From Galdieria partita (lineage: Eukaryota; Rhodophyta; Bangiophyceae; Galdieriales; Galdieriaceae): a DNA stretch of 64,000 nucleotides. The notes below the pieces were generated by a model. The model was not told where the DNA came from. It saw nothing but the letters and a program-made list of their open reading frames with translations, and did not search any database. The translations under genes were made by a program, and so were the position numbers. Shown here piece by piece: positions 31,713 to 41,186 of this stretch; position 1 is the stretch's first letter; each line of letters starts with the position of its first letter. The stretch is from contig BQMJ01000072.1 of assembly GCA_025991245.1 (NCBI GenBank), positions 93,495-157,494 on the forward strand, read 5' to 3'.

Positions 31713-31760
31713 TTCTCTCTCTCTCTCTCTCTTTATATATATATATATATTCATATATAT
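31713..31760 (+). repeat. Composite microsatellite (CT)n(TA)n
   Basis: A CT run is followed by alternating TA and then CATATATAT. It lies directly behind the stop codon of the bystin gene (minus strand), so it would be in the 3' UTR. A near-identical composite is found at 36,707. Confidence 0.9.
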
Positions 31761-33080
31761 CTATACATCCATTGCCTTCTCATGTTCATTCTGTTGGTTT
31801 AAACTCTTAAGAGATGAAGAAAGCATTGATTTGACTTCAGGGGTGATACCAGGATGTGATTGTCTGGTAACTAAGAGTTTGAGTTGTTTTCTTTGGTCTA
31901 CAGAAAGGGCCTCATGATAAAGGCGTACAAAAACAAGAAGAGCAAGATGCCATAAAACAGGCATTCTCTGACTTTTTTCTGGCTGCTTAGAAAGAAAAAA
32001 AAGACAAACGGCATCGATAACTTTCGAAGGAAGTGCATATTTCTTCTCCAGAAGAATACGAATGAATATCACCACAGCTGGTGAATATACAAATGAAGAA
32101 AGTTTCAATAGACAAGCGGCTGAATGCAGTAAAGGTATAGATGACTTGAGAAGAATGGAGCCAAGAATAGTGGCTTCTCGTGCTGTACATTCACCACTTT
32201 CACAAAGAGGAAAGATAATACCCTTGAAAAAAGCCTCTGGTTTGAACAAGGCTTTCTTCAATGCCTGATAAAAGTGGAAGTTTAGTTTCTTCCGCTTCAT
32301 AATCTCTTCATGAATACGCGGTAACAAAATCCACGAACAGAAACGTTGTGCTTCATTGCTTTTTAAATTTGCAATAAACAACCTCGTCATAGCATAAACA
32401 GAAGCTGTGCTCCATTCACTGGGTCGTGTGTAACTTAAAAGCTGATGCCAATTGGCAACCGATGGCAACATTTTTACAGCCTTTGGTAACTTTCCAGAGT
32501 GATAATGCTTCAATACATCGCCCACTTTCCGATACAGATCCCGAACGTTGGGTGGAACGGTGCTGCTCTGACTCAAACTCTGGTTATCTCTTCTCTTTGA
32601 CTCTTCGAATTCTTCCATTCTCTGCAAAATGAGTGATGCCAGAGTAGGCTTCTCTGAAGAACCACTTGCATCCTCGTTCAAGTAATTCTCCGACTCATAA
32701 AGTTGCAAACATTGTTCCTCTTCTATCGTTAAACCATAATCTTCGCCACCTACAACACTCCTGTTTCCAATGCTCCTCATATCGTCTTCTTCATGCTCCT
32801 CTTCATCTGAAGAAGAGCTATCCAGAATATCTCCGTACGAGGAATTCTTCTCCACCCCTGATTGCTTCTTAATATTATTTTCTTCGTCCACTATCTCGTA
32901 CCGCTGTTGAAAAGCAACAAGCTGAGTTTCTGACTCCAACTCTTCTTGCGATCTTTCTCCTAACCTCCTGCGCTTCTTAGACTGCTTTCGTTTCACTCCT
33001 TCAGCATCTTTATCGGGTAAAAGCTCTTCAACCAATGACTTTTCATGGATGTCCTTCCTGGTTACTGACGTCGTCTTCAT
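31761..33080 (-). CDS. ENP1: Bystin (Enp1), ribosome biogenesis factor
   Basis: A single exon encodes 439 residues from ATG 33080; there is no upstream in-frame ATG. The N-terminal 160 residues are charged and acidic (SSSSDEEEHEEDD). The rest is a full bystin domain: VRDLYRKVGDVLKHYHSGKLPKAVKMLP, TRPSEWSTASVYAMTRLFIANLKSNEAQRFCSWILLPRIHEEI, KLNFHFYQALKKALFKPEAFFKGIIFPLCESGECTAREATILGSIL, SIPLLHSAACLLKL and LLEKKYALPSKVIDAV. Enp1 binds 20S pre-rRNA and is needed for 40S subunit export. The gene stops at a TAG that abuts the microsatellite at 31,713-31,760. Confidence 0.95.
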   Translation of the reverse strand: MKTTSVTRKDIHEKSLVEELLPDKDAEGVKRKQSKKRRRLGERSQEELESETQLVAFQQRYEIVDEENNIKKQSGVEKNSSYGDILDSSSSDEEEHEEDDMRSIGNRSVVGGEDYGLTIEEEQCLQLYESENYLNEDASGSSEKPTLASLILQRMEEFEESKRRDNQSLSQSSTVPPNVRDLYRKVGDVLKHYHSGKLPKAVKMLPSVANWHQLLSYTRPSEWSTASVYAMTRLFIANLKSNEAQRFCSWILLPRIHEEIMKRKKLNFHFYQALKKALFKPEAFFKGIIFPLCESGECTAREATILGSILLKSSIPLLHSAACLLKLSSFVYSPAVVIFIRILLEKKYALPSKVIDAVCLFFLSKQPEKSQRMPVLWHLALLVFVRLYHEALSVDQRKQLKLLVTRQSHPGITPEVKSMLSSSLKSLNQQNEHEKAMDV

Positions 33081-33381
33081 ATCATTGGACGTTGGCGACG
33101 ACAATTCAATGTGAAAGTTGGAATGGAAAAGTTTTGCGTGGCAATGTTGCTTTTCGGGATACTGAGATAAGATACTTGAAAAAAACTGAAAGCAGAGAAA
33201 TTGAGAGAACAAACAGACTAAACGTTAATCATATGACAAACCATCATTTGTCGTGAATAGCTTTCTTACGTATGAAACTACATTCATAGCAATAAACTCA
33301 GTTAAAATAAGTTGTCCCGAATATTTTTGGAGAAAGCGCTACCGTACAACACAAAGAAAACAATAAAATCTTAAGCAACTT

Positions 33382-34191
33382 TTAAGTTTCCTTCAACCGC
33401 TGAATATTGTTGAACGCTCGATCCCTAATAGTTGGATCACTCGAGTTCAACAAGGGCTCAAGTAATTCAAGAGCTCTTTTATCTCCCAACTCTCCAAGTG
33501 CCCCTATTGCGGTAGATATAACCAAATCATCTTGCGAAGAAAGTGCTTCGGCTAAAAATTCAAAAGAACGAGGATGCTTCAACTCTCCGATGCCAGCAAC
33601 AATACTTAACCTTACGATCCAATCCGAAGTTTTCTTATACAATGCAACAAGCTCATCAAATACTTCTGGGACTTGTAAGCTGAATAAAACATCCGCAGCA
33701 GCACCAATCAGAGTCGCTTCTTTCTCTTCCCGTAATACTTCACAAATCTTCTCAAAGGTTCTTCTCGGATTCACCATTCCCACTGAAGATAGCTGCGACA
33801 ATGCTGAATATCTTACATTGAGACTTTCATCTTTTGCTAGACTCAAAAGTATTTCTAAGCGTTCTTGACTAGGCAATTTTCGACAATGGGTTACAGCCTA
33901 AAGGCAACGAGTCAAAAGGTCCGACTTATGGAAACTGCAGTATAATTTCAACCGTACCTTTGCCCTGTCATCGGAGTTGTCTGACTGTGCCATTCTTCTT
34001 ATCGAATCTGCCACTTCTGTTTGTTTGGTTTCTCTGCCGCAACTCGAAACACGGAGTTTTCTGAACCGATGTCCCGGGTTCGATCGACGAGAGACTCTAT
34101 CAACGTTTATGACATTCTGAACAGGACACGTCAAACAATTCCTTTTAAAAGTTATCCTAAGAATAAGAGGAAGAGAAGCAGCAAAGGCCAT
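33382..34191 (-). CDS. HEAT-repeat protein, probably plastid-targeted (phycobilin-lyase/NblB-like family)
   Basis: Two exons (33958-34191 and 33382-33897) with a 60-bp intron give 249 residues. Residues 1-60 (MAFAASLPLILRITFKRN, then RVSRRSNPGHRFRKLRVSS) look like a plastid transit peptide. The remainder is made of HEAT units: DESLNVRYSALSQLSSVG, EATLIGAAADVLFSLQV, SDWIVRLSIVAGIGEL, DDLVISTAIGALGELGDKRAL and DPTIRDRAFNNIQRL. Cyanobacterial relatives include CpcE-type bilin lyases and NblB; plants have a plain plastid HEAT homologue. A role in phycobilisome biology is possible in a red alga but is not shown by the sequence. Confidence 0.72.
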
Positions 34192-34766
34192 CAAATCACC
34201 AAATCTTTACGAGATCTTAGCCAACGTGCCAATAGAATTCTTCCTTGTTCGTCAAACGACCGAAGCTCCGATAGTAGTGCAAACAATACATCTTGCTAAG
34301 AATATAAAATCGGTTTTAGCTCAAAAGGATGTCAACGATTATCGAGTAGTGAAGTCTTGGGATCCTAGGGCATTCGTTATTCTTCTTTATATAAATAGCA
34401 CATTTGAATATATACAAGAATGCTGACAGTGCCTGTCATGATATCTCAAAGTTGCATTTAAGAACAATAGTAATTATCTCCAAGACATTCTTATTTTTAA
34501 GAGTTTCGAATATCTTTCAGTACCAAACCTATCAAAGCTGCATTACGGTGTTTGCGAATTTGGATTGCCTGTACAAAAGATTATTGTCATTGATTTCTCA
34601 AGCACTTTACAACAATAAGAAGCCAACTCTTCTACATTGCACTGAGGAATAATCAGACATCCATTTATTTAGTCTTGTTGCTGTTGCAGCAAATAAATAA
34701 CGAGAGATCTATTGCCAATAATAAAGAATAGATTTATTATAAACAAATAAGTATCACAGAATGAAT
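34192..34766. other. Intergenic, one doubtful ORF
   Basis: About 575 bp between two minus-strand genes. A plus-strand frame is open over 34226-34426 (first codon GTG) but overlaps the antisense of the HEAT transit peptide further left and lacks an ATG. It is probably not a gene. Confidence 0.4.
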
Positions 34767-36377
34767 TCAGCAAATTGTACAGCAACAACTGTCACTGTGC
34801 TGATGTCTTTCCAAACTTGCAGGAATGGTAGTGGAAGAAGCTGCCATCGTATTGTCATTGCGTACTTCTTCAGTAGTCGAAAATTTCGTTTCCGAAAATT
34901 GTGTGGTTAAAGTGACATCGTGTCCATTCACAGAATACGGTACCTCAGGATCTATTCTTGTAACGTTGTCAGATTCCGATACATGTGGATCCAAAACAAT
35001 GCGTGCAGCTACATTCAATGAAGAAGGATCTTCCTTCTCAGACACTGCAGAAGATTCTTCTGACTGTTCCAAGATAATCCTATCCAAGCCTTCCTCTTCT
35101 CCAACTGTCTTTATCTCCGATGAAATTGGGATTGAGAGTATACTGGGCTTCTTATTTAAGCGATTACCATTGCCTTCAACATTCTCCTTATGCAAATGTG
35201 TTGGCAAACTATTCGCACTGTGTTCGTCAATAGTAGGACTTCGAGGTCTACCTCTGTGAAGCAGCAAACGAGAAATATTTTCTGACTTCAATTGCAAAGA
35301 TTTCAATTTGCCATGGACATGTCGCTTCAAGGCATTTTGCAACTGGCTTGGATTCCCTTCATCTCGAATTTTCTCAACACGGGATAACTGTTGCACAATG
35401 GAAGCAGGACAAGAACGTTCCTCAAACGTATAGTCTTCCGAAAATTCGTCATTCGCGTAGTTCTGAACAACACCATGTCTTAAAGCTACATTTGTGTCAC
35501 TGTTATATCGCAATGGAAATTCCTTATCTGGGAGGGACAATTCCGTCATAATGTTATTGGCTTTTGCTTGCCTCATCCCTGCAACCGTCGTCTTTTCTTC
35601 TATACTTACGTCCATATTAGAAACATTTCTCTCTTCGTTACTATGTCTGATTTCTTCAGAATGATTGACCTTTTTCTGCAATACTCTTTCACAGTTTCTT
35701 ACATCTTTATCTTTTATGATAATACCAGAGTCACTGTCAGCCAAGAAAGAATGGGAGTCTGAAACTTCTGTCGTCCCCATCGAATCGTCAGCCTTTGTTC
35801 TCGTAGGTGTGACTGGGGAGGTATTTAACAAAATATCAGCAGTTGGAAAAAACGCTACATCATGGGATAAGTTTGCTGCAAAGTTTAAACTGCTACTTGT
35901 GCTTTCTTCGTCTTGTCTTTCGCAGTTTGACACTTTGGCGAAGGATATTTCGTGTGCAATCTGACCGTCTATCCACAGAAAATGTCTTCTGCATAAATAG
36001 ATATAGTTGTTAAATAAGAAGCTGTAGAAACAAAAAGTATTCACGTGACCACACACTTTGCCTCTTCTCCTTCCAGCAGCATGTACAGCCATACACGGTC
36101 TATGGGTACATTGGGGATCTCTTTCAAGGAAACCAGCCTTTTTCTTCCCTATTGTTTCGTAATCTTTAAGTTGTTTTTCCGAAACCTGTTGTTCTGGCTC
36201 TTCCAGAATCCACGTCAAGTGTTTCGCGCAAAGGAAAATGTTCTGGCGAAGGTTACTACTAAAAAAGGAGAACTTGGCATTTTCTGTACAACAACCCCAA
36301 GTAGCACTTGAAGCTTGACATTTGAGTAGGCTTTGCTGCTCTAAAATATCAACATAGACCTTTCTTTCTGAAACCAT
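34767..36377 (-). CDS. Orphan protein with duplicated Cys/His module and long disordered tail
   Basis: A single exon of 536 residues from ATG 36377; I do not recognise the family. Two similar N-terminal modules are visible. The first has Cys20, Cys29, Cys30 and LCAKHLTW (Cys50, His53). The second has Cys90, Cys95, Cys109, Cys116 and LCRRHFLW (Cys129, His132). The shared ending Cys-x-x-His followed by an aromatic suggests two zinc-binding units. The second module contains a basic patch (AAGRRRGKVCGH). From residue 150 on the protein is Ser/Thr/Glu-rich and low in structure, ending CCCTIC. A regulatory or nucleic-acid-binding role is conceivable but not supported directly. Confidence 0.6.
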   Translation of the reverse strand: MVSERKVYVDILEQQSLLKCQASSATWGCCTENAKFSFFSSNLRQNIFLCAKHLTWILEEPEQQVSEKQLKDYETIGKKKAGFLERDPQCTHRPCMAVHAAGRRRGKVCGHVNTFCFYSFLFNNYIYLCRRHFLWIDGQIAHEISFAKVSNCERQDEESTSSSLNFAANLSHDVAFFPTADILLNTSPVTPTRTKADDSMGTTEVSDSHSFLADSDSGIIIKDKDVRNCERVLQKKVNHSEEIRHSNEERNVSNMDVSIEEKTTVAGMRQAKANNIMTELSLPDKEFPLRYNSDTNVALRHGVVQNYANDEFSEDYTFEERSCPASIVQQLSRVEKIRDEGNPSQLQNALKRHVHGKLKSLQLKSENISRLLLHRGRPRSPTIDEHSANSLPTHLHKENVEGNGNRLNKKPSILSIPISSEIKTVGEEEGLDRIILEQSEESSAVSEKEDPSSLNVAARIVLDPHVSESDNVTRIDPEVPYSVNGHDVTLTTQFSETKFSTTEEVRNDNTMAASSTTIPASLERHQHSDSCCCTIC

Positions 36378-36706
36378 AGAACTCTCTACAACGGCTAACT
36401 AGAGAAAAATTGTCATGAGGGATCAATGGGCCCCCTTTCCACCCAAAATTGTGCGAAATGAGGGTGCGCACATCATTTGAGCTCTGTCAATTGGCTCAAT
36501 GCCTGAAAGAAGAATCCTGTCCTTCAAGAGTTGATGCTGTTGGAACTGTTCGTACCTGTTTTGGAACTGTGTTTCTCTCAACAACGAAAAAATAGATGCT
36601 AAGTTTTGCTAATAAAGGGGTTTCAAGTGTGTGCTTTGATATTTAAAGAGAGAAATGCAGTAACTCTGACACACTGCCGTTTTTGGTCCAACCTTCTTCA
36701 TACGTA

Positions 36707-36756
36707 TCTCTCTCTCTCTCTCTCTATACATATATATATATATATACATATATCGA
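36707..36756 (+). repeat. Composite microsatellite (CT)n(TA)n, second copy
   Basis: A CT run passes into TACATATATATA with the same order of parts as at 31,713-31,760. It lies just downstream of the 36792-37130 ORF on the minus strand. Confidence 0.9.
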
Positions 36757-36791
36757 ATCTTCTTATGCAATTTGTCGATCAACAGAATATC

Positions 36792-37130
36792 TCACCATTC
36801 TATTGGACATTTGGCTGACATTGAGGAGCCATTGTTAGAGTTGCTTTCACACAACCATAGAACAACTAAAGATATATCACCAAAATAAACTGGTGTATGG
36901 TTTATTTGGAAAGCTGGAATACTGTAGTAGCCACTTAGAGGATTTGATTTGATAAAAATCTTTTCTTTGTCTCTGACTTGAACTACGTTGCCACTTTGCC
37001 ACGCTATCCTTCTTCGATGCACCACACCTCGTAAACTACTGTTATCTTTGCACAGTGAAACTGAAGAGTAACGGAAGTTAAAGTTTTTGTGGTTGCATTG
37101 TTTAAACTTGGGCACCGTAATAGTTTTCAT
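36792..37130 (-). CDS. Small candidate protein of 112 residues, unrecognised
   Basis: It starts at a true ATG (37130) with a basic, Asn/Ser-rich N-terminus and continues LRGVVHRRRIAWQSGNVVQVR and GYYSIPAFQINH, which reads like a short beta-rich domain. I do not recognise it. It may be a small plastid protein or the terminal exon of a larger gene. Supporting facts are the ATG start, the length and the position in an otherwise empty 1.7-kb stretch; there is no homology-based support. Confidence 0.3.
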   Translation of the reverse strand: MKTITVPKFKQCNHKNFNFRYSSVSLCKDNSSLRGVVHRRRIAWQSGNVVQVRDKEKIFIKSNPLSGYYSIPAFQINHTPVYFGDISLVVLWLCESNSNNGSSMSAKCPIEW

Positions 37131-38065
37131 AGCTGTCGAACAACTAGGACTTTTCCCTATGTGACGCTTGACTTTTTCTCCGGACGGAAGCGTTTCCTGT
37201 AGTAGTTTGGCCGGTAACCGAAGTGTTGTGTCTTACTGGTTCCAGGAGACTTCTTGTTACTATAACACAGCTTGATTTTATCATAGCAAACCTACCAACT
37301 TGTTACTTCCGAGATAATCTTGACCACTAGTGACTAAAACGACTGTTCATGGACCATAAACTAGCACCAACTAATAGGGAAGTTTGTGCGGTGATCCTAA
37401 AATATCAAAAAAATCCACACTCTCTCGCATAGTTTGTCAAGTCATGGTGATATTGGCTTCGTCAAATGGCTATAAAATGTCTCAGACAGTTCTGGTTCAA
37501 GTGTGTGTGTCTGTGCGTTTTTCTATAAAATCGAACAAGTGTAACGTAGTAGTTATATGAACACTTGAAAAAAGTGGTATAAAGGCGAAAATTAGTCAGT
37601 CACTTTCAAACGCAATCGACCTTTTTACATTTTGTTTCTTCTTCTTTCATAAATTATTTTGGGATTCCTTTGTGAATATGTGTTTAAAACCCCTCCAACA
37701 GGTGCCAGAAGGTTCGGCCATATTTGGTAAGGGACAATTTAATGTAGGTAATTCAATCCTTTATTCATTAGAATCCGTTTCTGTAAGGGAAAAGGAAGGT
37801 CAAGAAATATATATAGTTGGAGCTAGCTTCAGTTAAATTATATAAATGAACAGTTGATCAAAGAAGAGAAAAAATCAGTCTTAGAACTTGTTTCTAAAGG
37901 ATATTTTTAAAATGATTCTTTACAAGAATAGATAGACACTAAGATCAAGCCAATCTACGAATGGTGACAACATTCTAAATAAAGCTTGGCTACAGTATCT
38001 GAAAGAAAGCTTTCCTTAGAATACTTATATAATTTTTAAATAAAGGAAGCCCCTTTCTTCTAGTT
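37131..38065. other. Intergenic, nothing recognised
   Basis: About 930 bp of A/T-rich sequence upstream of the tRNA gene. A short GT-rich piece occurs near 37,500. No ORF, hairpin or repeat is worth naming. Confidence 0.5.
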
Positions 38066-38147
38066 GTGGACGTGGCCGAGCGGTTAAGGCGACAGACTAG
38101 AAATCTGTTTCGGTTTCCGAGCGCAGGTTCGAATCCTGCCGTCCACG
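38066..38147 (+). tRNA. tRNA-Ser (anticodon AGA)
   Basis: A complete type II tRNA without intron. The acceptor strands GTGGACG and CGTCCAC pair over seven bases. The D arm carries TGGCCGAGCGGTTAAGG (A box). The anticodon stem is ACAGA/TCTGT with loop CTAGAAA, so the anticodon is AGA. There is a long variable arm (GTTTCGGTTTCCGAGC), and the T arm is GCAGGTTCGAATCCTGC (B box). G is the discriminator base. The long variable arm and the anticodon together identify serine. Confidence 0.97.
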
Positions 38148-38917
38148 TCTCTAGCTCGAAACTTTTTGGATAAGAGCAGCCAATTCATTAATAGCCATCT
38201 CTTTCCACCTCTGTCAGGTTTCTTGAGACAGCTTGAACATTTTGAACAAGCAAAGTGAAAGAAGAGCTTAGTCTTCAACGATTTCAATTATCGTTTGTCT
38301 CCAATTCAAAGAGTTGAAACACCTTTATAGACTTTTCCAATGACTTCTCCCTTGCGATCACTACAGCAAAAGATGTAGAAATATGAACTGTCAAGGGCAG
38401 TCAAAGTGTGTTTATTAGGACAAAAAACTGAAGTGAACTTTCCACAAAATTTTGTCGAATTGACTATATCACCTCAAAGTTGATGGGAGGTTCTTAAGCT
38501 CAAGTGGTATAGTAGGCAAAAAATAACCTTTGGTTATCAAAAATGGCTAAATAATCTCAAATGAATCTACTTTACAGTATTGACTATTGTCATTGTCATC
38601 AATCTGCTATCACAAGAGTTCAGATTTTGAGCAAAGACCAAGGAAGAACTTAGAGAGCCTTTCGGATTCGATAGATAGTAAACCTTTTACGACTGTTGTA
38701 TATGTTTCAGCCTTAATAAAGCTCCATTATTTTCAAAGTTTGAGGTCTTTGAAAGCTCGTAGGACTACAAAGCACCAAAATAGTACTTTTCAAAGAATTC
38801 ATTTGCTGGGTTGGGCAAAGTAGTTGTTGATTTTGGCAAGGTGAAGGTAAGAAAACGAATACAGTTCTTAAAACAGATTATTTGAAGGAATCCTCCGTTG
38901 GATTTCTAGATAGCAAC
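38148..38917. other. Intergenic between tRNA-Ser and GPN3
   Basis: About 770 bp. A 78-codon ORF at 38587-38823 shows no domain and has no clear link to GPN3. Nothing else is recognised. Confidence 0.5.
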
Positions 38918-39862
38918 ATGCTCTTTGGACAAGTGGTTATGGGACCAGCTGGGTGTGGCAAGAGCACTTACTGTTTCTCGCTTCAGCAGCGCGCTCTAGA
39001 TAGTGCACGAAATATTCTTATTATCAACTTAGATCCTGTAAGCAGTTTTTATTTTCATAAAGCAAAGTGCAGATTTTTTTCTGTTTTTGTTTATGTCTAG
39101 GCTGCCGAGAGTTACAGTTATTCTGCTTACGCTGATATTAGGGAGCTCATTTCTGTAGAGCAAGTAGAAGAAGAACTTACTTTAGGTCCTAATGGAGCGC
39201 TTGTTTATTGCATGGAATATCTACTAGAAAACTTTGAATGGCTTGAAGAAATTCTCTGTGGTCTCTTGGAAAATGACTATGTGATATTTGATTGCCCTGG
39301 TCAGATTGAATTGTATACGCACTATTCCTTCATGAAAGATTTTACTATTGCCTTGAAACAGCTTGGTTTTCAACTATGTGGAGTTTATTTACTAGACGCC
39401 CAAGTTTTATCCGATGCAAACAAATATCTTGGAGGATGTCTATCAGCTTTATCCACTATGTTGCAACTCGAAATACCTCATGTGAACATTCTCAGTAAGA
39501 TGGATTTAGTAAAGAGTGATACTTCAGACAAAGTTGTGGAAGAGGAGGAGGAGGAGGAGGAGGAGGAGGAGGACAACTTTATTTGTCCAGACATGACGCA
39601 ACTTTTGGAAGCTCTTTGTGTTACAGCCCCCAAGATGTTTTATCGTCTGAACCAGGTTTGCTACATAACTGTAAGGAAGTTTATTGAGTGCTCAACTTTT
39701 TTATAGGCACTTTCACAACTCATCGAAGACTATTCTTTGACACAATTTATTCCTCTTAATATTCAAGAACCTGATTGCATATCGTTTGTTTTTAGCCAGA
39801 TTGATCAAGCCATTCAGTATGGTGAAGATGCTGAAGTTCGTGATAATGATATTCTTCCATAA
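38918..39862 (+). CDS. GPN3: GPN-loop GTPase 3
   Basis: Three exons (38918-39037, 39101-39655, 39707-39862) with introns of 63 and 51 bp encode 276 residues, as expected for GPN3. The P-loop is GPAGCGKSTYC, followed by NLDPAAESYSY, the family-defining GPN in TLGPNGALVYCMEYL, FDCPGQIELYTHYS (G3) and the NILSKMDL nucleotide-specificity motif. GPN GTPases assemble and import RNA polymerase II. An acidic run of Glu, encoded by a GAG repeat at 39,540-39,571, is inserted after the SKMDL motif; it is not a conserved part of the family. The gene ends 21 bases before the stop codon of the RETICULATA-like gene on the other strand. Confidence 0.93.
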
Positions 39863-39883
39863 TTCAACAGTCTCCAAGTGTTC

Positions 39884-41186
39884 CTATTGAATTCCTGAGT
39901 GCCGAGCCCATTGAATCCAGTGGAGTCCTCCAACATAAGAGTTGAGACATCTTAAAAGAAAACAGGAAACAGAAGCCAGAAGAGAAGTTTTCTGAAATAT
40001 TCGATCTATGATCTGTGCTTCAATTCCATTTACTAACTGATACCTTAAAAATACATTGTCAACTTGAGCAAAGGAAAACTTTTGATCCTTACCTTGAATT
40101 ACTGGAAATTCCCATAAACAGGCCCCACTGAGTAGAGTTAGATAATACTGGTGCGAGATGCACATCAGACATTCTTGCAGGATTCTTCCGTCTCCGGATT
40201 TCAACCAATCCAGTAGTTATTCCATGACCTACGACTGATGCACAAAAACCTACCAATGCAAACTGAAAAGATTTCGAAAAAAAAGCCAAAAATCTTTGCA
40301 TCCAATTGTATGAGCCTCGTTCTAGGAAATGCTTCGGAAGAGCAAATAATTTCATGTCTACGATATTTCATTGCAAAACACAAACAAACTATTGAAACTT
40401 ACTTTGAGAAGGACATTTAAAGTTAAGCACAGGCGAAAGAAGCCAAACCAATGCAATATCACCTATTATCTCCAAGGAAATGTCGCTCAAATAGAAGTCA
40501 AACTCGTTTTGGAATCTTTTTCCTCTCTTTCGAACTTCAGAAAAAGTTTTGGTTGTGACACCAATCAGAACTTCTACAAGCAACGAAAATTCAAAACGAG
40601 GATTCCCGATAAGACGCGGCCATAGACCAGGTATGACTTTGCACAAAAAGCGATACAGCGAGTTTGTTCCAATGAGTGCGATCTTGTCCAACTGCAAAGG
40701 AGATAATGTATTACTTTTGAGCAATAACGTAAGATCTTCGGGAAACGCTGACAGTGCGAGATTGTATTTCTGGAAAAGCTTCGCAACTGGAAGGGGCAAC
40801 TCGGCAGCATTGCTTGAATCTCCCTCAGAGTCTTGTGAAAAATTACCATTTCCGAAGTTATTATTGCCTCCATAGGAACCATAGGCAGAGTTTGTATCTC
40901 TAGGAGAACCGAACTTTCCAGTTCGATCGGGAACGGCTGACAAATCGTTCTTTCCTTCTTTCGGTTGATAGTTGCACATTTGGATAAACAGAGAGGGCCT
41001 TGGACAAGCAAAACTCTGCCTGTATCTCGAATCTTCAAAATTCCTCCAACATCTTTTGAAGTATTTCTCAAATGTGTTCTTTACTTGTAGAGAAACGGGT
41101 GGCACATAAAATATTTCGATTGACTTCCAACTCACGAGGCAGTCCATTTCTCCAACATCATCAACAAAATCCACACGAAATGACAC
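39884..41186 (-). CDS. RETICULATA-related plastid membrane protein (DUF3411), 5' end unresolved
   Basis: Three exons are readable: 40403-41186 or slightly beyond, 40093-40357 and 39884-40043. Introns are 45 and 49 bp. The domain is clear: LYRFLCKVIPGLWPRLIGNPRFEFSLLVEVLIGVTTKTFSEVRKRGKRFQNEFDFYLSDISLEIIGDIALVWLLSP-like order (read in pieces), then FALVGFCASVVGHGITTGLVEIRRRKN, then SSNSRYQLVNGIEAQI. DUF3411 proteins lie in the plastid envelope and affect leaf cell and amino-acid balance in plants. The open frame runs 5' of an AAG acceptor near 41,196 without an ATG, so at least one short 5' exon carrying the transit peptide is missing from this model. Confidence 0.75.

Noticed and set aside
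31466-31810. 114-codon plus-strand ORF
   Set aside because: Its C-terminus is translated microsatellite (LSLSLSLYIYIY), and it lies antisense to likely exons of the cysteine-rich gene.
33407-33868. 153-codon plus-strand ORF
   Set aside because: Exact antisense shadow of the HEAT-repeat exon; no domain.
34825-35259. 144-codon plus-strand ORF opposite the Cys/His orphan
   Set aside because: Ser-rich mirror of a low-complexity coding region; no independent support.
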